From Brugia malayi (Eukaryota; Nematoda; Chromadorea; Rhabditida; Onchocercidae): DNA of 64,000 bases. Made by a program: the position numbers and the translations under genes. This document shows positions 62,785 to 64,000 of this stretch, in pieces (position 1 is the stretch's first letter; each line of letters begins with the position of its first letter). The DNA is taken from NCBI RefSeq assembly GCF_000002995.4, contig NW_025062477.1, positions 2,983,501 through 3,047,500 of the forward strand, read 5' to 3'. Under the pieces are notes generated by a model, which had not been told where the DNA came from, searched no databases, and worked only from the letters and a program-made list of their open reading frames with translations.

Positions 62785-64000
62785 AGCAGTTAATAACAAG
62801 AATGTCAACAAAAATAGTCGATAATAACAAGAATGTCAACAAAGGTAATCGATAATGGCAAGAACGTCAATAAAAGTAATCGATAATAACAAGAATGTCA
62901 ACAAAGGTAATCGATAATGGCAAGAACGTCAACAAAAGCAGTCGATAATAACAAGAATGTCAACAAAGGTAATCGATAATGGCAAGAACGTCAATAAAAG
63001 TAATCGATAATAACAAGAATGTCAACAAAGGTAATCGATAATAATAAGAACGTCAACAAAAGTAATCGATAATAACAAGAACGTCAACAAAGTCGATAAT
63101 GGCAAGAACGTCAATAAAAGTAATCGATAATAACAAGAATGTTAATAAAAGTAGTCGATAATAATAAGAACGTCAACAAAAGTAATCGATAATAACAAGA
63201 ACGTCAACAAAGGTAATCGACAATAACAAAAATGTCAACAAAGGTAATCGATAATAACAGGAATGTCAACAAAGGTAATCGATAATAAAAGAATGTCAAC
63301 AAAGGTAATCGATAATAGCAAGAACGTCAACAAAAGAAGTCGATAATAACAAGAACGTCAATAAAAGTAATCGATAATAACAAGAACGTCAACAAAGGTA
63401 ATCGATAATGGCAAGAACGTCAATAAAAGTAATCGATAATAACAAGAATGTCAACAAAGGTAATCGATAATAGCAAGAACGTCAACAAAAGAAGTCGATA
63501 ATAACAAGAACGTCAATAAAAGTAATCGATAATAACAAGAACGTCAACAAGGGTAATCGATAATGGCAAGAACGTCAATAAAAGTAATCGATAATAACAA
63601 GAATGTCAACAAAGGTAATCGATAATGGCAAGAACGTCAACAAAAGCAGTCGATAATAACAAGAATGTTAATAAAAGTAATCGATAATAACAAGAACGTC
63701 AACAAAGGTAATCGATAATGACAAGAACGTCAACAAAAGCAGTCGATAATAACAAGAATGTTAATAAAAGTAATCGATAATAACAAGAACGTCAACAAAG
63801 GTAATCGATAATGGCAAGAACGTCAACAAAAGCAGTCGATAATAACAAGAATGTCAACAAAGGTAATCGATAATAACAAGAACGTCAACAAAGGTAATCG
63901 ATAATGGCAAGAACGTCAACAAAAATAGTCGATAATAACAAGAATGTCAACAAAGGTAATCGATAATGGCAAGAACGTCAATAAAAGTAATCGATAATAA
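62785..64000. repeat. 31-bp satellite array running off the window
   Basis: About 39 tandem units of 31 bp, each with ATCGATAAT, CAAGAA(T/C)GTCAA and CAAAG or AAAAG at the end. Two main subtypes, one with GATAATAACAAG and one with GATAATGGCAAG, alternate over parts of the array, so a 62-bp higher-order unit exists locally. Some units have lost bases (for example near 63090 and 63285). Stop codons (TAA) occur in the repeat and it is not coding. The left edge, near 62785, is diverged, as at the edge of a satellite block. Confidence 0.95.

Noticed and set aside
62555..62824. Lys/Arg-rich open frame ending in the satellite
   Set aside because: Composition reflects poly-A/AG tracts and it runs into non-coding tandem repeats.

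Overview
The window looks like nuclear DNA from a nematode, most likely a parasitic clade III (spirurid or filarial-like) species. It is very AT-rich, with spliced genes, U-rich acceptors of the TTTCAG or TTTTAG type, and several start codons lying 1-15 bases after an acceptor-like AG, as expected for spliced-leader trans-splicing. There is no bacterial operon structure, no CRISPR, and no tRNA or rRNA that I can recognise. The organism call is an inference from gene families and architecture; I cannot name a species.

The gene-dense left half (about 3-32 kb) carries: the 3' end of a MANSC-like type I membrane protein gene (+, to 5065); EFL1/Ria1, the GTPase of 60S ribosome maturation (-, 7284-13037, 15 exons, 890 codons, phases all consistent); MED15, the Mediator tail subunit (+, 13655-18047, 14 exons, 541 codons), divergent from EFL1 across about 600 bp; ENSA/endosulfine, the PP2A-B55 inhibitor (-, 19771-20879 and possibly a first exon at 28821), convergent with MED15; an unrecognised + gene (exons at 24396-27500) that may sit inside an ENSA intron; and TMEM98 (+, 30049-31968, 4 exons, 248 codons). 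From memory, the C. elegans homologues of EFL1 and ENSA lie on one cosmid (K10C3), so the neighbourhood may be old microsynteny with MED15 now between them.

From about 32 to 53 kb there is a 21-kb gene-poor stretch of AT-rich DNA full of homopolymers, GA/CT, CA/GT, AAT and G-rich tracts, several minisatellites (31 bp, 21 bp and about 118 bp units) and many GATA-factor-like TGATAA/TTATCA words, including one inverted pair. It may be regulatory or intronic DNA of a long gene. A few islands of coding-like sequence stand out (45414-45782, 51057-51181, 53672-53764).

The right end holds a glycine-rich C-terminal gene fragment (+, exons near 53.7 and 56.6-56.9 kb), a complete 295-codon Cys-containing protein of unknown family (+, 58281-60086), a possible minus-strand terminal exon (61525-61637), and from about 62785 to the end a 31-bp tandem satellite whose subtypes partly alternate. 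The array runs off the window.
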